This document shows positions 10,801 through 19,315 of a stretch of 54,122 bases of DNA, piece by piece. The stretch is from Bacteroidota bacterium. GTDB taxonomy: Bacteria; Bacteroidota; Bacteroidia; Cytophagales; Cyclobacteriaceae. The translations under genes were made by a program, and so were the position numbers. The DNA lies in the NCBI GenBank assembly GCA_018266395.1, contig JAFEAM010000040.1, forward strand, positions 1 through 54,122, in the 5' to 3' direction. How positions within the stretch are numbered: the first letter of the stretch is position 1; each line of letters begins with the position of its first letter. A model generated the notes under the pieces. That model did not search any database and had not been told where the DNA came from. It saw nothing but the letters and a program-made list of their open reading frames with translations.

Positions 10801-11235
10801 ACCCTGGAGGGCACGGAGGGGATCCGGTTCAGATCGTTGCTGCATGGCCGTTCCGGAGACATTGGCAATGGAATATCCAAGTGCCTTTTTCTCCCGCTCG
10901 ATACCGGCAGCCGTCACAACGACTTCGGACAGCTGTTGAACATCCAGTGACAGACCTACGTCTACCACGGATCGTTCACCAATCTGGACTTCCTGGGTTT
11001 GAAGACCGATAAAGGAGAAAACCAGAATTCCTCCTCCACTTGGAACCGACAAGGAATAGACACCATTTGCATCGGTGACCGTTCCATTTGTAGTTCCCTT
11101 CAAGACCACGTTCACACCGGGTAAGGTTGTGCCGTCTTCGGCAGACTTTACCTTTCCCGTCACCACCCGCTCCTGTGCCAGGGCAGTACCCAGGCACAAA
11201 GCAAGCGCTAAGCAAAGCAGTAAACTTCTCTTCAT
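7861..11235 (-). CDS. SusC/RagA-family TonB-linked outer-membrane transporter (locus 1)
   Basis: Outer-membrane importer paired with the SusD-like_2 lipoprotein 5987-7828. Residues 1-20 are a signal peptide (ALA before Gln21), about 24-105 a carboxypeptidase-regulatory-like domain, then LSEVVVTAAGIEREKKALGY, which is the 'AAG...ALGY' variant seen in SusC proteins of the SusD-like_2 group. The plug contains INIRGFSTL and GAAAAALYGSRATNGVVVVTTK. The barrel ends with GVNLSLTF, a C-terminal Phe as expected. At 1124 residues it is full length. No STN domain is present. It heads a three-gene operon (susC-susD-lipoprotein), and the DNA before its start holds two inverted repeats that could be regulatory. 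Confidence 0.95.
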   Translation of the reverse strand: MKRSLLLCLALALCLGTALAQERVVTGKVKSAEDGTTLPGVNVVLKGTTNGTVTDANGVYSLSVPSGGGILVFSFIGLQTQEVQIGERSVVDVGLSLDVQQLSEVVVTAAGIEREKKALGYSIANVSGTAMQQRSEPDPLRALQGKMPGVVINGTGGAPGQSTKINIRGFSTLTGNTQPLFVVDGIPFDNSVNESFGANRGTQFSNRAFDLDPNNIESITVLKGAAAAALYGSRATNGVVVVTTKAGKKNSKKGLEVAYNTSYNVEKISGIPDYQSVYMQGSSQNYNGGFIGNWGAPFPEYVDQLNNQYYGGKPRYSHTYTVGYPNDTFAHPLAQGSGNSLAPIPLADAALYPGVFEDSNGDGIPDRPATIPAKAYNNIQDFFQTGSVIENGINITNTGEKTGVTAGISRMTQEGIVPNQKASRTALNFGGTGHLDNGLFIQGAVNYVNTTQQTPQASPSIFSDYSGGSEGSVFDRLFYLPRNYNLMGYPFENPITKANIFYRPLDNPIWITKYNLYNSNVNRVYGNLTLKYDINDWLEVTLKGGINTYTDNRRSVVAKGSAYTPAGQIWIDNLTNTEQDYNLIFTVTKDLGPKLNFRGIVGMNANQREFWRNQALGTDFIVPGLFSIANTANQQIVPNTGSSRFGGDVYQIRRLIGVYTDLQFTYNKYLNVNFVARNDWASTLPSSNRSFFYPGVSASFLVNEATDALNNIFNNVKLRAAYTMVGREADPYLTSTYYNVNPAYTTLNGTFRAATLGNQLGNFNLKNELTKELEFGLELGHKSDRVRLDVTWFKRNSTNQIVPTRVSTSSGFSTAVVNAGEVQNQGWEVGLNITPVKLSNGFQWDIYAAYTRIRTLVVDVPGGELFVTGLGGGNSGILQNVQKKGFPYAQIYGTTNARDDKGNLLINESVGVPYVLPKGQVIGNPNPDFMLGLTNTFSWKGFTLTALLDWKQGGQIFSQTTASLQLRGMLASQLDREGVFIIPGVYGDPTQFTADGLHGIAKTDAGGNPIKNTTPITRFDYHFSGGFGAYGADNVNIYDATVVRLREVTLGYTIPKSVLSKTPFGSARISFSGRNLWWYTPNLPKDIHLDPEVAATVASSNTQGFETGATPTTKRYGVNLSLTF

Positions 11236-11462
11236 AGGGACTTTTTAGGTTAGGTTTGGAAGGTTAAATGTAATGGCCAAAGTCAAATTTGGAAATGGCC
11301 ATTAAGAAATCATTATGCATTTGCCCCCCGGCAATAGGAAGAAATTGCCGAATAGCATCTTCTCTTGCCGAACATCCTAGATCATTAGTATTAGTAACTA
11401 GATGCCCTGGCACCCTTTTTTTTGGGGATTTTAGATCATAACCAATTAAGGACCCCCAAAAG
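11236..11462. other. Leader region of sus locus 1 with two inverted repeats
   Basis: Between the rpmA terminator and the susC start lie two perfect inverted repeats: AATGGCCA (11272-11279) with TGGCCATT (11296-11303), and CGGCAAT (11329-11335) with ATTGCCG (11344-11350). On the minus strand a weak -7-like TACATTTA occupies 11272-11265. If transcription starts further upstream the repeats would form hairpins in the susC leader; otherwise they may be operators. I see no credible gene here. Confidence 0.4.
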
Positions 11463-11497
11463 AAGAAGGGCACCCGATATGATCAGGTGCCCTTCTT
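11463..11497 (-). terminator. Terminator of the rplU-rpmA operon
   Basis: AAGAAGGGCACC (11463-11474) and GGTGCCCTTCTT (11486-11497) form a 12-base stem with an 11-base loop, 32 bases past the rpmA stop. Reading on the minus strand, the descending arm runs into CTTCTTCTTTTG, a pyrimidine-rich tail. Confidence 0.8.
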
Positions 11498-11528
11498 TAG
11501 GAACTAATTAGATTTCTCTAATCTGTCC

Positions 11529-11786
11529 TTATGCTTCGGCCACAACGGAAACAAATGACTTGTCAGCACGGCCCTTCTTGAAAAGAACGGTACCGGTTGC
11601 AAGTGCAAAGAGTGTGTGATCCTTGCCCATGCCCACATTTCGTCCGGGGTGATGCTTAGTGCCTCTCTGGCGTACAATAATATTGCCTGCAATAACCTTT
11701 TGACCCCCGAATACTTTGATCCCAAGCCTTTTGCTTTCTGACTCTCTGCCGTTCTTTACTTTACCTTCACCTTTCTTATGTGCCAT
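11529..11786 (-). CDS. rpmA: 50S ribosomal protein L27
   Basis: Large-subunit ribosomal protein that reaches toward the peptidyl-transferase centre and helps position tRNA. The 85 residues match L27 throughout: N-terminus [16 protein letters not shown], then [31 protein letters not shown] and a final FKKG segment. There is no cleavable N-terminal extension of the kind found in Firmicutes L27, since the protein starts directly with the functional tail. It lies 25 bases downstream of rplU, the usual gene pair, and shares its promoter and terminator. Confidence 0.98.
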   Translation of the reverse strand: MAHKKGEGKVKNGRESESKRLGIKVFGGQKVIAGNIIVRQRGTKHHPGRNVGMGKDHTLFALATGTVLFKKGRADKSFVSVVAEA

Positions 11787-11811
11787 GGCTCAAATACGTT
11801 TTAGGATAGAA

Positions 11812-12123
11812 TTATGCCTTAATGCTTTCAATCTGAACTTTGGTCAACTGCTGGCGATGACCATTCTTAAGCGCATAGCCCTTCCTGCGCTTTTTCTTGA
11901 AGATGATGACTTTATCATCTTTCACATGCTCCAGGACCTTCCCTGAAATGGACGCCCCTTTGATAACAGGCGTGCCTACCTGCACCTTCCCGTCGGTGTC
12001 AATAAGAAGCACCTTGTCAAATTTGACTGAGGCGCCTTCTTCAGCCTCAAGGCGTGGCGTATACACGTATTGGTCCTTCTCAACCTTGAATTGCTTGCCT
12101 GCGATATCTACTACTGCGTACAT
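11812..12123 (-). CDS. rplU: 50S ribosomal protein L21
   Basis: Large-subunit ribosomal protein that binds 23S rRNA. The sequence MYAVVDIAGKQFKVEKDQ, central KVLLIDTDGKVQVGTPVIKGA, and C-terminal KKRRKGYALKNGHRQQ identify L21, 103 residues. The open frame extends 12 codons further upstream to 12159, but the ATG at 12123 begins the conserved protein, and the predicted -7 promoter box at 12153-12146 lies inside that extension, so the shorter start is chosen. First gene of the rplU-rpmA operon. Confidence 0.97.
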   Translation of the reverse strand: MYAVVDIAGKQFKVEKDQYVYTPRLEAEEGASVKFDKVLLIDTDGKVQVGTPVIKGASISGKVLEHVKDDKVIIFKKKRRKGYALKNGHRQQLTKVQIESIKA

Positions 12124-12145
12124 GGCTCTTTTTGAAAATGGAGTG

Positions 12146-12176
12146 CAAAGATAGAGCAACTGGCCTGAAAAACCAA
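12146..12176 (-). promoter_or_regulatory. Promoter of rplU-rpmA (TTG-N20-TATCTTTG)
   Basis: On the minus strand TTG (12176-12174) is followed after 20 bases by TATCTTTG (12153-12146), matching both elements of the Bacteroidota promoter. The final G lies 22 bases before the rplU ATG, so the leader is short, about 15-18 bases. That leaves no room for a structured L21-type autoregulatory leader. Confidence 0.75.
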
Positions 12177-12587
12177 GGTGGGCTCAAAATAGGCTAATTG
12201 AACTCAAATTCGCCCTTTTTCTGACTTTCAGAAGGCCTCCATTCTACACTTAAGAGTTTCTTAAATGCGCACCACCAACAGGGCACCAAACCATCAAATT
12301 TTTCACCAGAAAAATTTCAAAAAAATTATCGTTTGACACTTCACTTTCCAGTTGAAGGTTAAGTGAATGAAAATGAATTGCTTTTCCTTTCACAGCTGCA
12401 ACACACGTGTGCACAGCGGCTGGCACCTGCAGATTGGGTCCTTTGATTTGAAGAGGCCATTTCAAATATTTGTCAGTCTCCAATCTACTCTTTGATTTCG
12501 TGTTTTGACTCACGAAAAGTGATCGAGGAATTGCTGGCTGCATGAGTGGATGGGAGATTATTTTATTTGACACAAAACATCCTGACC
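12177..12587. other. Long leader region upstream of nrdB
   Basis: About 410 bases between the divergent rplU promoter and nrdB without a convincing gene. Structures seen: a perfect AT-rich inverted repeat AAATTTTTC/GAAAAATTT with a 4-base loop at 12296-12317; the palindrome CACACGTGTG at 12402-12411; and a 7-base stem TTTCGTG/CACGAAA at 12496-12517. I could not place a two-element promoter, and no NrdR-box pair matching the consensus was recognised by eye. The length is unusual in this compact genome and suggests that control of nrdBA expression is located here. Confidence 0.45.
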
Positions 12588-13577
12588 ATGAATAAACCTT
12601 TACAGGAAGAACCCATTCTTAAGGAAAACAAGGACCGATTCGTTCTCTTCCCCATTGTTCATCACGACATCTGGAAGTTTTACAAGCAGGCCGAAGCCAG
12701 TTTCTGGACTGCTGAAGAAATTGACCTCAGCCATGACCTTCGCGATTGGGCCAACCTCAATGACGGGGAGAGACACTTTATTACCCATGTTTTGGCCTTT
12801 TTTGCTGCCAGCGATGGCATTGTAAACGAAAACCTTGCAGAACACTTCGTCGGAGAAGTTCAATACACTGAGGCGAAGTTCTTCTATGGGTTTCAGATTG
12901 CCATTGAAAACATCCATTCCGAAACCTATTCCCTTCTGATTGACACCTATGTAAAAGACCCCAAGGAAAAGGACCGGCTTCTTCATGCCGTGGAAACCCT
13001 GGACTGTGTAAAGAAAAAGGCAGATTGGGCCTTGCGCTGGATTGATCAGGGAAATTTCCATGAACGACTGGTCGCATTTGCGGCCGTGGAGGGAATTTTC
13101 TTTTCTGGCTCCTTCTGTTCCATCTTCTGGCTGAAGAAGCGCGGACTCATGCCAGGTCTCAGTTTCTCCAATGAGTTGATTTCCCGTGATGAAGGTCTGC
13201 ATTGCGACTTCGCCTGTCATCTCTACACGAAGCATGTGGTGAACAAGTTGCCGGAGGATAAAATCATTGAAATCATCAAGGATGCGGTAGCCATCGAGCA
13301 GGAGTTCGTCACAGACGCCATTCCGGTAAATCTTATCGGCATGAACGCCCAACTGATGTGCCAGTACATTGAATTTGTAGCCGACCGCCTTTTGGATGAA
13401 TTGATCGGTAAAAAGGTGTACGGTTCCACCAATCCTTTCGACTTTATGGACATGATTTCACTGCGCGGTAAGACCAATTTCTTTGAAAAACGTGTGGCTG
13501 AATATCAAAAGGCCGGAGTCATGAAGAGTACTGAAAAAGATGCCGCACCCAAATTTTCATTGAATGAAGATTTTTAA
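12588..13577 (+). CDS. nrdB: Ribonucleotide reductase class Ia small subunit
   Basis: Beta subunit that houses the diiron centre and tyrosyl radical used by NrdA to make deoxyribonucleotides. Ligand and radical motifs are visible: [15 protein letters not shown] near the N-terminus, [24 protein letters not shown] (metal ligands Glu and His plus the radical Tyr) and [15 protein letters not shown]. The C-terminal tail FSLNEDF matches the R2 peptide that docks into the large subunit. The start chosen is the ATG at 12588 giving MNKPLQEEP (329 residues); the open frame runs 14 codons further upstream, but that part is not family-like. Oxygen-dependent class Ia. Here nrdB precedes nrdA by 55 bases, the reverse of the enterobacterial order. 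Confidence 0.97.
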   Translation: MNKPLQEEPILKENKDRFVLFPIVHHDIWKFYKQAEASFWTAEEIDLSHDLRDWANLNDGERHFITHVLAFFAASDGIVNENLAEHFVGEVQYTEAKFFYGFQIAIENIHSETYSLLIDTYVKDPKEKDRLLHAVETLDCVKKKADWALRWIDQGNFHERLVAFAAVEGIFFSGSFCSIFWLKKRGLMPGLSFSNELISRDEGLHCDFACHLYTKHVVNKLPEDKIIEIIKDAVAIEQEFVTDAIPVNLIGMNAQLMCQYIEFVADRLLDELIGKKVYGSTNPFDFMDMISLRGKTNFFEKRVAEYQKAGVMKSTEKDAAPKFSLNEDF

Positions 13578-13632
13578 TTACCTTTTGATACCATTTTTTA
13601 AACTTTTTACACACCCAAAACAACCCTAGAAC

Positions 13633-16092
13633 ATGCTTGTACTAAAGCGTGACGGACACAGAGAGTCTGTCAAGTTCGACAAAATCACTGCCCGGATTGA
13701 GAAACTCTGCTACGGACTTGATCCGAAATTTGTAAACCCGGTGGAAGTAGCCATGAAGGTCATCAACGGCCTTTACGATGGTGTGTCTACGCAGGAGTTG
13801 GATAATCTGGCTGCAGAGATCGCGGCCACCATGACGACCCGCCATCCGGACTTTGCCAAGTTGGCCGCGCGTATCGCGGTTTCGAATCTTCACAAAACAA
13901 CGAGCAAGTCTTTCTCGAATACGATGAAGAGGCTCTACCAGCATGTAGATGCCAAGACAGGGCAGAATGCGCCGATGATCTCCAAGGAAACATGGCGCGT
14001 TATCCGCAGTCACGCCGCCGAATTGGATGATGCCATTTTTTACGATCGTGATTTCGGATATGATTACTTTGGGTTCAAGACACTGGAGCGCTCCTATCTG
14101 ATGAAAATCGACGGGAAGGTTGTCGAAAGACCTCAGCACATGCTCATGCGTGTGGCGGTAGGCATTCATGGCGAGGATATTCCTGCAGCTATCGAGACAT
14201 ACAACCTCCTTTCCGAAAAGTGGTTTACGCACGCCACCCCCACCCTGTTCAATGCCGGGACACCGAAGCCACAGCTTTCCTCCTGCTTCCTCCTGACCAT
14301 GAAGGACGACAGTATCGATGGCATTTATGACACGCTGAAAAACTGCGCCAAGATTTCGCAATCCGCCGGCGGCATCGGCCTGAGTATACACAACGTCCGC
14401 GCAAAAGGCTCGTATATAAAAGGGACTGGCGGCACTTCCAATGGCATCGTCCCCATGCTGCGGAACTTTGACATGACGGCTCGCTATGTAGATCAGGGCG
14501 GTGGCAAACGCAAAGGAAGTTTTGCCATTTATCTGGAACCCTGGCATGCAGATATTTTTGAATTCCTCGATCTGAAGAAGAACCACGGCAAGGAGGAAAT
14601 GCGCGCGCGTGATTTGTTCTACGCTCTGTGGATTTCAGATTTATTCATGCAGCGCGTGGAGAATAACGAAATGTGGTCTCTCTTCTGCCCCAATGAGGCA
14701 CCCGGACTTGCAGATTGCTACGGGGAAGATTTCGAGCGCTTATACGAGAAGTATGAAAAAGAGGGGAAGTTCCGTCGTCAGGTAAAGGCACAGGATCTCT
14801 GGTTCGAGATACTGGAATCGCAGATCGAAACCGGAACACCATATATTCTCTACAAGGACTCCGCCAACAAGAAATCCAATCAGAAGAATCTTGGCACAAT
14901 CAAATCCAGCAACCTCTGCACAGAAATCATTGAGTATACGTCTGCGGATGAAATTGCCGTTTGTAACCTGGCTTCGCTGGCCCTGCCCAAGTTCGTAACC
15001 GCCGATGGCCGCTTTGATCACCACAAGCTTTACGAGATCACCAAAGTGGTCACACGCAACCTCAATAAGGTAATCGATATCAATTACTACCCTGTTCAGG
15101 AAGCGAGGAAGTCCAATATGCGTCATCGCCCCATAGGACTTGGCGTGCAGGGTCTTGCCGATGTGTTTATCATGTTGCGCATGCCCTTTGATTCCGATGA
15201 AGCACGTGGCCTGAACAGTGACATATTCGAGACGATCTATTTTGGAGCCATGGAGGCATCCATGGAGCTGGCCAAACAGAATGGCACCTACGAAACGTAC
15301 AAGGGCTCGCCTGTATCGAAAGGCATCTTCCAGTTTGACATGTGGGGAGTAACACCTTCGTCCGGAAGATGGAACTGGGAACAACTCAAGCGCGATGTAA
15401 AGCAATTTGGCGTGAGAAACTCCCTGCTGGTGGCCCCCATGCCCACAGCGTCAACCTCACAGATTCTGGGTAACAACGAATGCTTTGAGCCATACACGTC
15501 AAACATTTATACACGCCGCACCCTTTCAGGTGAATTCATCGTGGTTAACCGCCACCTGATGAAGGACCTCATGAGCCTGGGCCTGTGGAGCGAGACGCTC
15601 CGTCATAAGCTGATCGCCGCCAACGGCTCAGTTCAGAATATCCCTGAGATTCCTCAGCATATCAAAGACATCTATAAGACCGTCTGGGAAATTTCCCAGA
15701 AGTCCATCATAGACATGTCTGCCGACCGCGGCGCCTATATTTGTCAGTCACAGAGTCTCAACATTCATCTTACAAACCCGAACTTCGGTAAACTGACCTC
15801 CATGCATTTCTATGCCTGGAAGAAGGGTCTGAAGACAGGGATGTATTATTTGCGTTCTACGGCCGCTGCCGATGCCATCAAGTTCACGCTTGACAAGAAT
15901 GCGGCTGGTCAGCCGGCATCCGTTGAATCCGTCATTCAGGAGACTGTTCCTGCAGCTTCTCCTGTAGCGGTTGCCGCAGCAATGGAAGCACAAACAAGTA
16001 TCCCTTACAGCGATGCATCAGAGGAACAGAAGCGTGCCGACATGGCCTGCTCGCTGGACAACCCTGATGCCTGTGAGGCATGCGGCAGTTGA
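13633..16092 (+). CDS. nrdA: Ribonucleotide reductase class Ia large subunit
   Basis: Catalytic alpha subunit, reducing ribonucleoside diphosphates together with NrdB. Residues 1 to about 90 form an ATP-cone, the overall-activity allosteric domain ([18 protein letters not shown]). The active-site barrel shows LSSCFLL with a redox cysteine and the NLCTEI loop with the radical Cys flanked by Asn and Glu. The C-terminus ends with CEACGS, the mobile thiol pair that is re-reduced by thioredoxin or glutaredoxin. Length 819, typical for the eukaryote-like class Ia enzymes of Bacteroidota. A low-complexity Ala/Ser/Glu linker (about 755-800) joins the barrel to the CxxC tail. It is the second gene of the nrdBA operon, closed by the hairpin at 16111-16137. 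Confidence 0.98.
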   Translation: MLVLKRDGHRESVKFDKITARIEKLCYGLDPKFVNPVEVAMKVINGLYDGVSTQELDNLAAEIAATMTTRHPDFAKLAARIAVSNLHKTTSKSFSNTMKRLYQHVDAKTGQNAPMISKETWRVIRSHAAELDDAIFYDRDFGYDYFGFKTLERSYLMKIDGKVVERPQHMLMRVAVGIHGEDIPAAIETYNLLSEKWFTHATPTLFNAGTPKPQLSSCFLLTMKDDSIDGIYDTLKNCAKISQSAGGIGLSIHNVRAKGSYIKGTGGTSNGIVPMLRNFDMTARYVDQGGGKRKGSFAIYLEPWHADIFEFLDLKKNHGKEEMRARDLFYALWISDLFMQRVENNEMWSLFCPNEAPGLADCYGEDFERLYEKYEKEGKFRRQVKAQDLWFEILESQIETGTPYILYKDSANKKSNQKNLGTIKSSNLCTEIIEYTSADEIAVCNLASLALPKFVTADGRFDHHKLYEITKVVTRNLNKVIDINYYPVQEARKSNMRHRPIGLGVQGLADVFIMLRMPFDSDEARGLNSDIFETIYFGAMEASMELAKQNGTYETYKGSPVSKGIFQFDMWGVTPSSGRWNWEQLKRDVKQFGVRNSLLVAPMPTASTSQILGNNECFEPYTSNIYTRRTLSGEFIVVNRHLMKDLMSLGLWSETLRHKLIAANGSVQNIPEIPQHIKDIYKTVWEISQKSIIDMSADRGAYICQSQSLNIHLTNPNFGKLTSMHFYAWKKGLKTGMYYLRSTAAADAIKFTLDKNAAGQPASVESVIQETVPAASPVAVAAAMEAQTSIPYSDASEEQKRADMACSLDNPDACEACGS

Positions 16093-16110
16093 AAAACCTG
16101 ACACGAAGTC

Positions 16111-16137
16111 AAAAACCCGGTTTGTTGCCGGGTTTTT
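16111..16137. terminator. Bidirectional terminator between nrdA and the convergent barrel gene
   Basis: AAAAACCCGG (16111-16120) pairs perfectly with CCGGGTTTTT (16128-16137) around TTTGTTG. The stem includes an A-tract and a T-tract, so it can end transcription from nrdA (plus) and from the gene ending at 16180 (minus). Confidence 0.9.
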
Positions 16138-16179
16138 CTATTTAATGCCTTCCTGGAATAGTATGCAGGGATTCTTTCC

Positions 16180-17682
16180 CTACCGGTTTGTATTTGTCTT
16201 TGACTTATTTGTGGGTTTCCTGTTCCGTGTAGGGCTTTTTGGTTTGCTGCCAAGGGTTGTCCTCACCTTGGCATTATTGTCCTCTTTGGGATTATGATTC
16301 TGATCTGCCACCTTCTGTGCCGAAACTGCACCCTTGTCCCACCCTATCCCAATATTAATACCTGCCCTCAGGGTAAGCAGTTGTGAACTGTTCAGGTAGC
16401 TGTTGAGATTCTGATCACTAATCAGGGAAGCCGGGGCTTTGAGCAAATTGTCACCCACGAAATAAATCTGTACCGGTGTGACATTAAAGGATACGCCCAA
16501 CCCGATGTTATTGTATGATCGATTGGAAACTGTATAGGTTAGGGAGGTACTTACCCACTTCCCAAAATTCTTGTTCACTGCCGCAGTCATCCCCGAAGCA
16601 TAACGTCCTCTGAAAGCTTCGGTGAAAAAGAGGGCCCCCACGCTGAGGTTATTGATGATCTCATAGGAGCCACTCAGATAGGCTTTTGCAGGAAGCATGG
16701 TGGTGTAAGAGCCGCTTGAGGTTTCCTTCATTTTGAACTTGTTCTGGATGGAATCCAGCTGGGAGCTGATATAGTCCTTATTGTTATTCAAAAGTTTGTT
16801 AACGTCGATACCTGAGAAAGTATATTTTGCCGAAGCAGGATCAAGGGTGTACTGCTGGGTATCATTTTTCCATGTTATGAAACCAATGTCGTTGAGGCTG
16901 AAACCCAGGGTGAGTTTATCCAATTTATACGTGGCCCCGATATCCACACCTAATCCGCTGTTTTTGAAGTAGTCGCCCAGATTAACGGATGAATTGCTTT
17001 TGTTAAGACTGGCAATGCCTGAAGACCGTACTCTTGCATCTCCTGTTGCCGTAATCTGATAGGTATCACTTACCTGAACAACCAAAGAGGAAGACTCCGT
17101 GGTGATGTTGTTGATGCCGACCAAATACTTCAACCGGCCTCCAATGGTGAACTTTGAATTAATCTGCCGGGCAATACCCATGCTGGTGGACAAGTACGTA
17201 ACGGCCTCCTCCTGCGGGCTGGTATTGGAATATGTTCCGACGATTGGGGCCGTCCCGTCCACCAATAAGGCGGCCAATCCTTTTTCTATCATTGACCGGT
17301 TGTACCCTTTCAGTGTGGAGCTGAACATTATGTAGGTCCTCGGTTTGATACGCATACCAAACCTCAGGAGATCGGCCTGTGCTGTAAGTTGTATATAGTT
17401 TTGTTGGGCCAGGCTGTTCACCCAATTGGAGAGGTTGGCAGTAACTACACCATTGGTTTTGGTCGCGAGGTTATTATATGTAAATCCATTGTTCGTATAA
17501 ATTGCCGCCACTGAAGAAATAACCGGCAAACCGATGCTCATCTTATAGCGTGGCATAATGGCCGGATTGGCCTCCACAACCTGGGGAAGGCTATTCATGA
17601 AGTAAAGGGTGCCTTCCGTTTGGCCAAAGGCAAGGTTGGCTGCACTGCAAATGAGGGAAAACAAGGTCAGGCACTTTCTCAT
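16180..17682 (-). CDS. Outer-membrane beta-barrel protein, DUF5723-like
   Basis: Probable outer-membrane porin-like barrel of unknown function. Signal peptide 1-20 (AFG before Gln21), then GTLYFMNSLPQVVEANPA, the opening typical of the DUF5723/PorV-like barrel group ('NPA' motif), followed by alternating beta strands to about residue 450. The last 45 residues are very different: a basic, low-complexity tail rich in Lys, Asn, Arg, Pro and Thr (ending KSKTNTNR), which could reach into the periplasm and bind peptidoglycan or another acidic polymer. The gene overlaps the upstream lipoprotein gene by 4 bases, so the two products are probably made in fixed ratio and may form a complex. The family call is moderate; the barrel call is stronger. 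Confidence 0.75.
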   Translation of the reverse strand: MRKCLTLFSLICSAANLAFGQTEGTLYFMNSLPQVVEANPAIMPRYKMSIGLPVISSVAAIYTNNGFTYNNLATKTNGVVTANLSNWVNSLAQQNYIQLTAQADLLRFGMRIKPRTYIMFSSTLKGYNRSMIEKGLAALLVDGTAPIVGTYSNTSPQEEAVTYLSTSMGIARQINSKFTIGGRLKYLVGINNITTESSSLVVQVSDTYQITATGDARVRSSGIASLNKSNSSVNLGDYFKNSGLGVDIGATYKLDKLTLGFSLNDIGFITWKNDTQQYTLDPASAKYTFSGIDVNKLLNNNKDYISSQLDSIQNKFKMKETSSGSYTTMLPAKAYLSGSYEIINNLSVGALFFTEAFRGRYASGMTAAVNKNFGKWVSTSLTYTVSNRSYNNIGLGVSFNVTPVQIYFVGDNLLKAPASLISDQNLNSYLNSSQLLTLRAGINIGIGWDKGAVSAQKVADQNHNPKEDNNAKVRTTLGSKPKSPTRNRKPTNKSKTNTNR

Positions 17683-19283
17683 CTTGAAGTGATGTTTAAA
17701 GTTGCCAGTATGCCTACATTCAATTTCAGTTTATACGAAGCCTTGAACTTGACATTCAATAGATTTCCATTGGCATCCTTTGCGGTATTGAGCCTGGTCC
17801 GGATCAGGAGATGGCTGGAGGAGAAGAGTTTGTTGATTTTCTCGGTTGCGAGGTCAAGCTTCAGGTCTGAAGTGCCCGGTGTCTGCAGTTCGCCTGCCCC
17901 TGTAACTGAACTGGCCTTCACAAGGTAAAGCTGGTTGGTCGTCAGAAGCGAATCAAGAATTAGGTAATTCTTGTCTGCGAGGTACATCTGAATGTAGGCA
18001 TCAAGCGGCAATTCATTGGTTGACTTAACACTTAGCGCCGCCTTGGAAATATCAGCCTGTGTAATCTTGCTCAGGTCAAGATTGAGTGTGTCCAGCATGC
18101 TGATTCCGGAAGCTTGCCCATAGAGCGGAATTTCTGCTGTGAGCTTGATTCTCAGCCTGCTGGTGTCCGCCAGAAAATTATTTCCCCCGGTGAGACCCTT
18201 GTTGATTCTGGCCGATGCCGCATAGGCCAGTTGGGTTGGTCCAAAATTGATAACATTGATCGGATTGGTAACCGAAACATTAGTAACCGCGCTGCTTCCC
18301 AGTATAGTTGGATAGTTGACCGCAACCGGACTGGCGGGAGATATCTGCAGCGGAAGCGCAGATGTTCCTTTCTGAGCCTCCAGTTTCGTAAAGGTCACTT
18401 CCAGGGGAATACCATAATCATTGGTGACGATAAGCGCTAGCTTCGGCTGGACGAATGAAACTTTAGACTTCAGAAGTGAGGAGTTGAAAACTGAAATATC
18501 GATCGTTTGTGAAGGAATGGTCGCTGTTTGATCACCGAAGAATCCCTTGATGTATGTATAACTGAGTCCAGTGCTTCCTGACCCTGTGAAGCTTAGGGAT
18601 GCGTTAACATTGGACCCGGGTGAAATATAAATGCTGTTCGTGTGCTTCTTCAGAACCAATTCCAGTTTGATGTTGAACTTGTTCTTGTTCATCTTGATGA
18701 TGTAATTCTGGAGGTTCTGCGAACCCACTCCTGAAGAGGCTGAGAAGGCCAGGGGCGCCTGTGTATTCTTATCGACGATGTCGGTCAGGGTGAAATTAAC
18801 CTGATAGGGAACATTTGGATTAGGTGGTGAGACGGCCAGGTTATAACCTAGAATACTTGGACTCTTCAAAAGCATCTCACTTAGTTGTGCCGGAGAAAGT
18901 CCGAAATCAACCTGCTGGTTAACGGTGACGACCGATACGTCGTTTGCATTAGGCGGAATTGTGCCACTGGGCAACTGAAGCCCTACTGTGACATTCTTCA
19001 CCGGGATCTTAAATCCATTTAGCTGATTGATTGCATTGGAGTTCAGTGTATCCTGATAATAGAAATACAACAATCCGTCCGGATAAGTCTTGATATAGGC
19101 TGAGTCCTTATTCGTGAGTAGCTCGAGGATGCTTACGTTTCCATAAGCCAAAGGCAGTGCCACTACAGGCTGCAGGTTCACTGCCTTTATGTCATAGTCG
19201 CTTTCATTAACGCATGAAAAAAGTGATATAAACCCAAGGAACAGGAAGACCCGAACAGACATAGTGGATACTTTAGTCCGCAT
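17679..19283 (-). CDS. Uncharacterised lipoprotein paired with the downstream barrel
   Basis: Family not recognised with confidence. A lipoprotein signal with lipobox L-F-S-C is followed by VNESDYDIKAVNLQPVVALPLAYGN and about 500 residues of predicted beta structure with repeated Val/Thr/Ser strand patterns and no further membrane segment. An in-frame ATG at 19262 (MSVRVFLF) is an alternative start giving a more compact signal peptide; both keep the lipobox. It starts 32 bases after the acs stop and its last 4 bases overlap the barrel gene 16180-17682. I infer an envelope lipoprotein working with that barrel; whether acs belongs to the same transcript is unclear. Confidence 0.75.
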   Translation of the reverse strand: MRTKVSTMSVRVFLFLGFISLFSCVNESDYDIKAVNLQPVVALPLAYGNVSILELLTNKDSAYIKTYPDGLLYFYYQDTLNSNAINQLNGFKIPVKNVTVGLQLPSGTIPPNANDVSVVTVNQQVDFGLSPAQLSEMLLKSPSILGYNLAVSPPNPNVPYQVNFTLTDIVDKNTQAPLAFSASSGVGSQNLQNYIIKMNKNKFNIKLELVLKKHTNSIYISPGSNVNASLSFTGSGSTGLSYTYIKGFFGDQTATIPSQTIDISVFNSSLLKSKVSFVQPKLALIVTNDYGIPLEVTFTKLEAQKGTSALPLQISPASPVAVNYPTILGSSAVTNVSVTNPINVINFGPTQLAYAASARINKGLTGGNNFLADTSRLRIKLTAEIPLYGQASGISMLDTLNLDLSKITQADISKAALSVKSTNELPLDAYIQMYLADKNYLILDSLLTTNQLYLVKASSVTGAGELQTPGTSDLKLDLATEKINKLFSSSHLLIRTRLNTAKDANGNLLNVKFKASYKLKLNVGILATLNITSR

Positions 19284-19315
19284 TTATTTGGGACAAGGTA
19301 GCAGAAGTAACCGTA

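Noticed and set aside
1752..11235. Possible recent duplication of the sus locus
   Set aside because: The two SusC N-termini are clearly related, but the SusD partners belong to different subgroups and lengths differ, so this is old paralogy.
11264..11473. Minus-strand 69-codon frame between susC and rpmA
   Set aside because: Runs across the rpmA terminator hairpin and the inverted repeats; not protein-like.
12561..12570. TTTTATTTGA before nrdB as a -7 box
   Set aside because: Spacing does not fit TAnnTTTG and no -33 partner lies at 19-21 bases; not reported as a promoter.
12250..12573. 107-codon open frame on the minus strand in the nrdB leader
   Set aside because: No recognisable protein features, composition does not look coding, and it covers the symmetric elements before nrdB; treated as chance.
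12600..13352. 250-codon open frame antisense to nrdB
   Set aside because: Shadow of nrdB; low-complexity, no domain.
13642..14586. 314-codon open frame antisense to nrdA
   Set aside because: Opposite-strand shadow of a strongly conserved gene in high-GC-third-position sequence; no family features.
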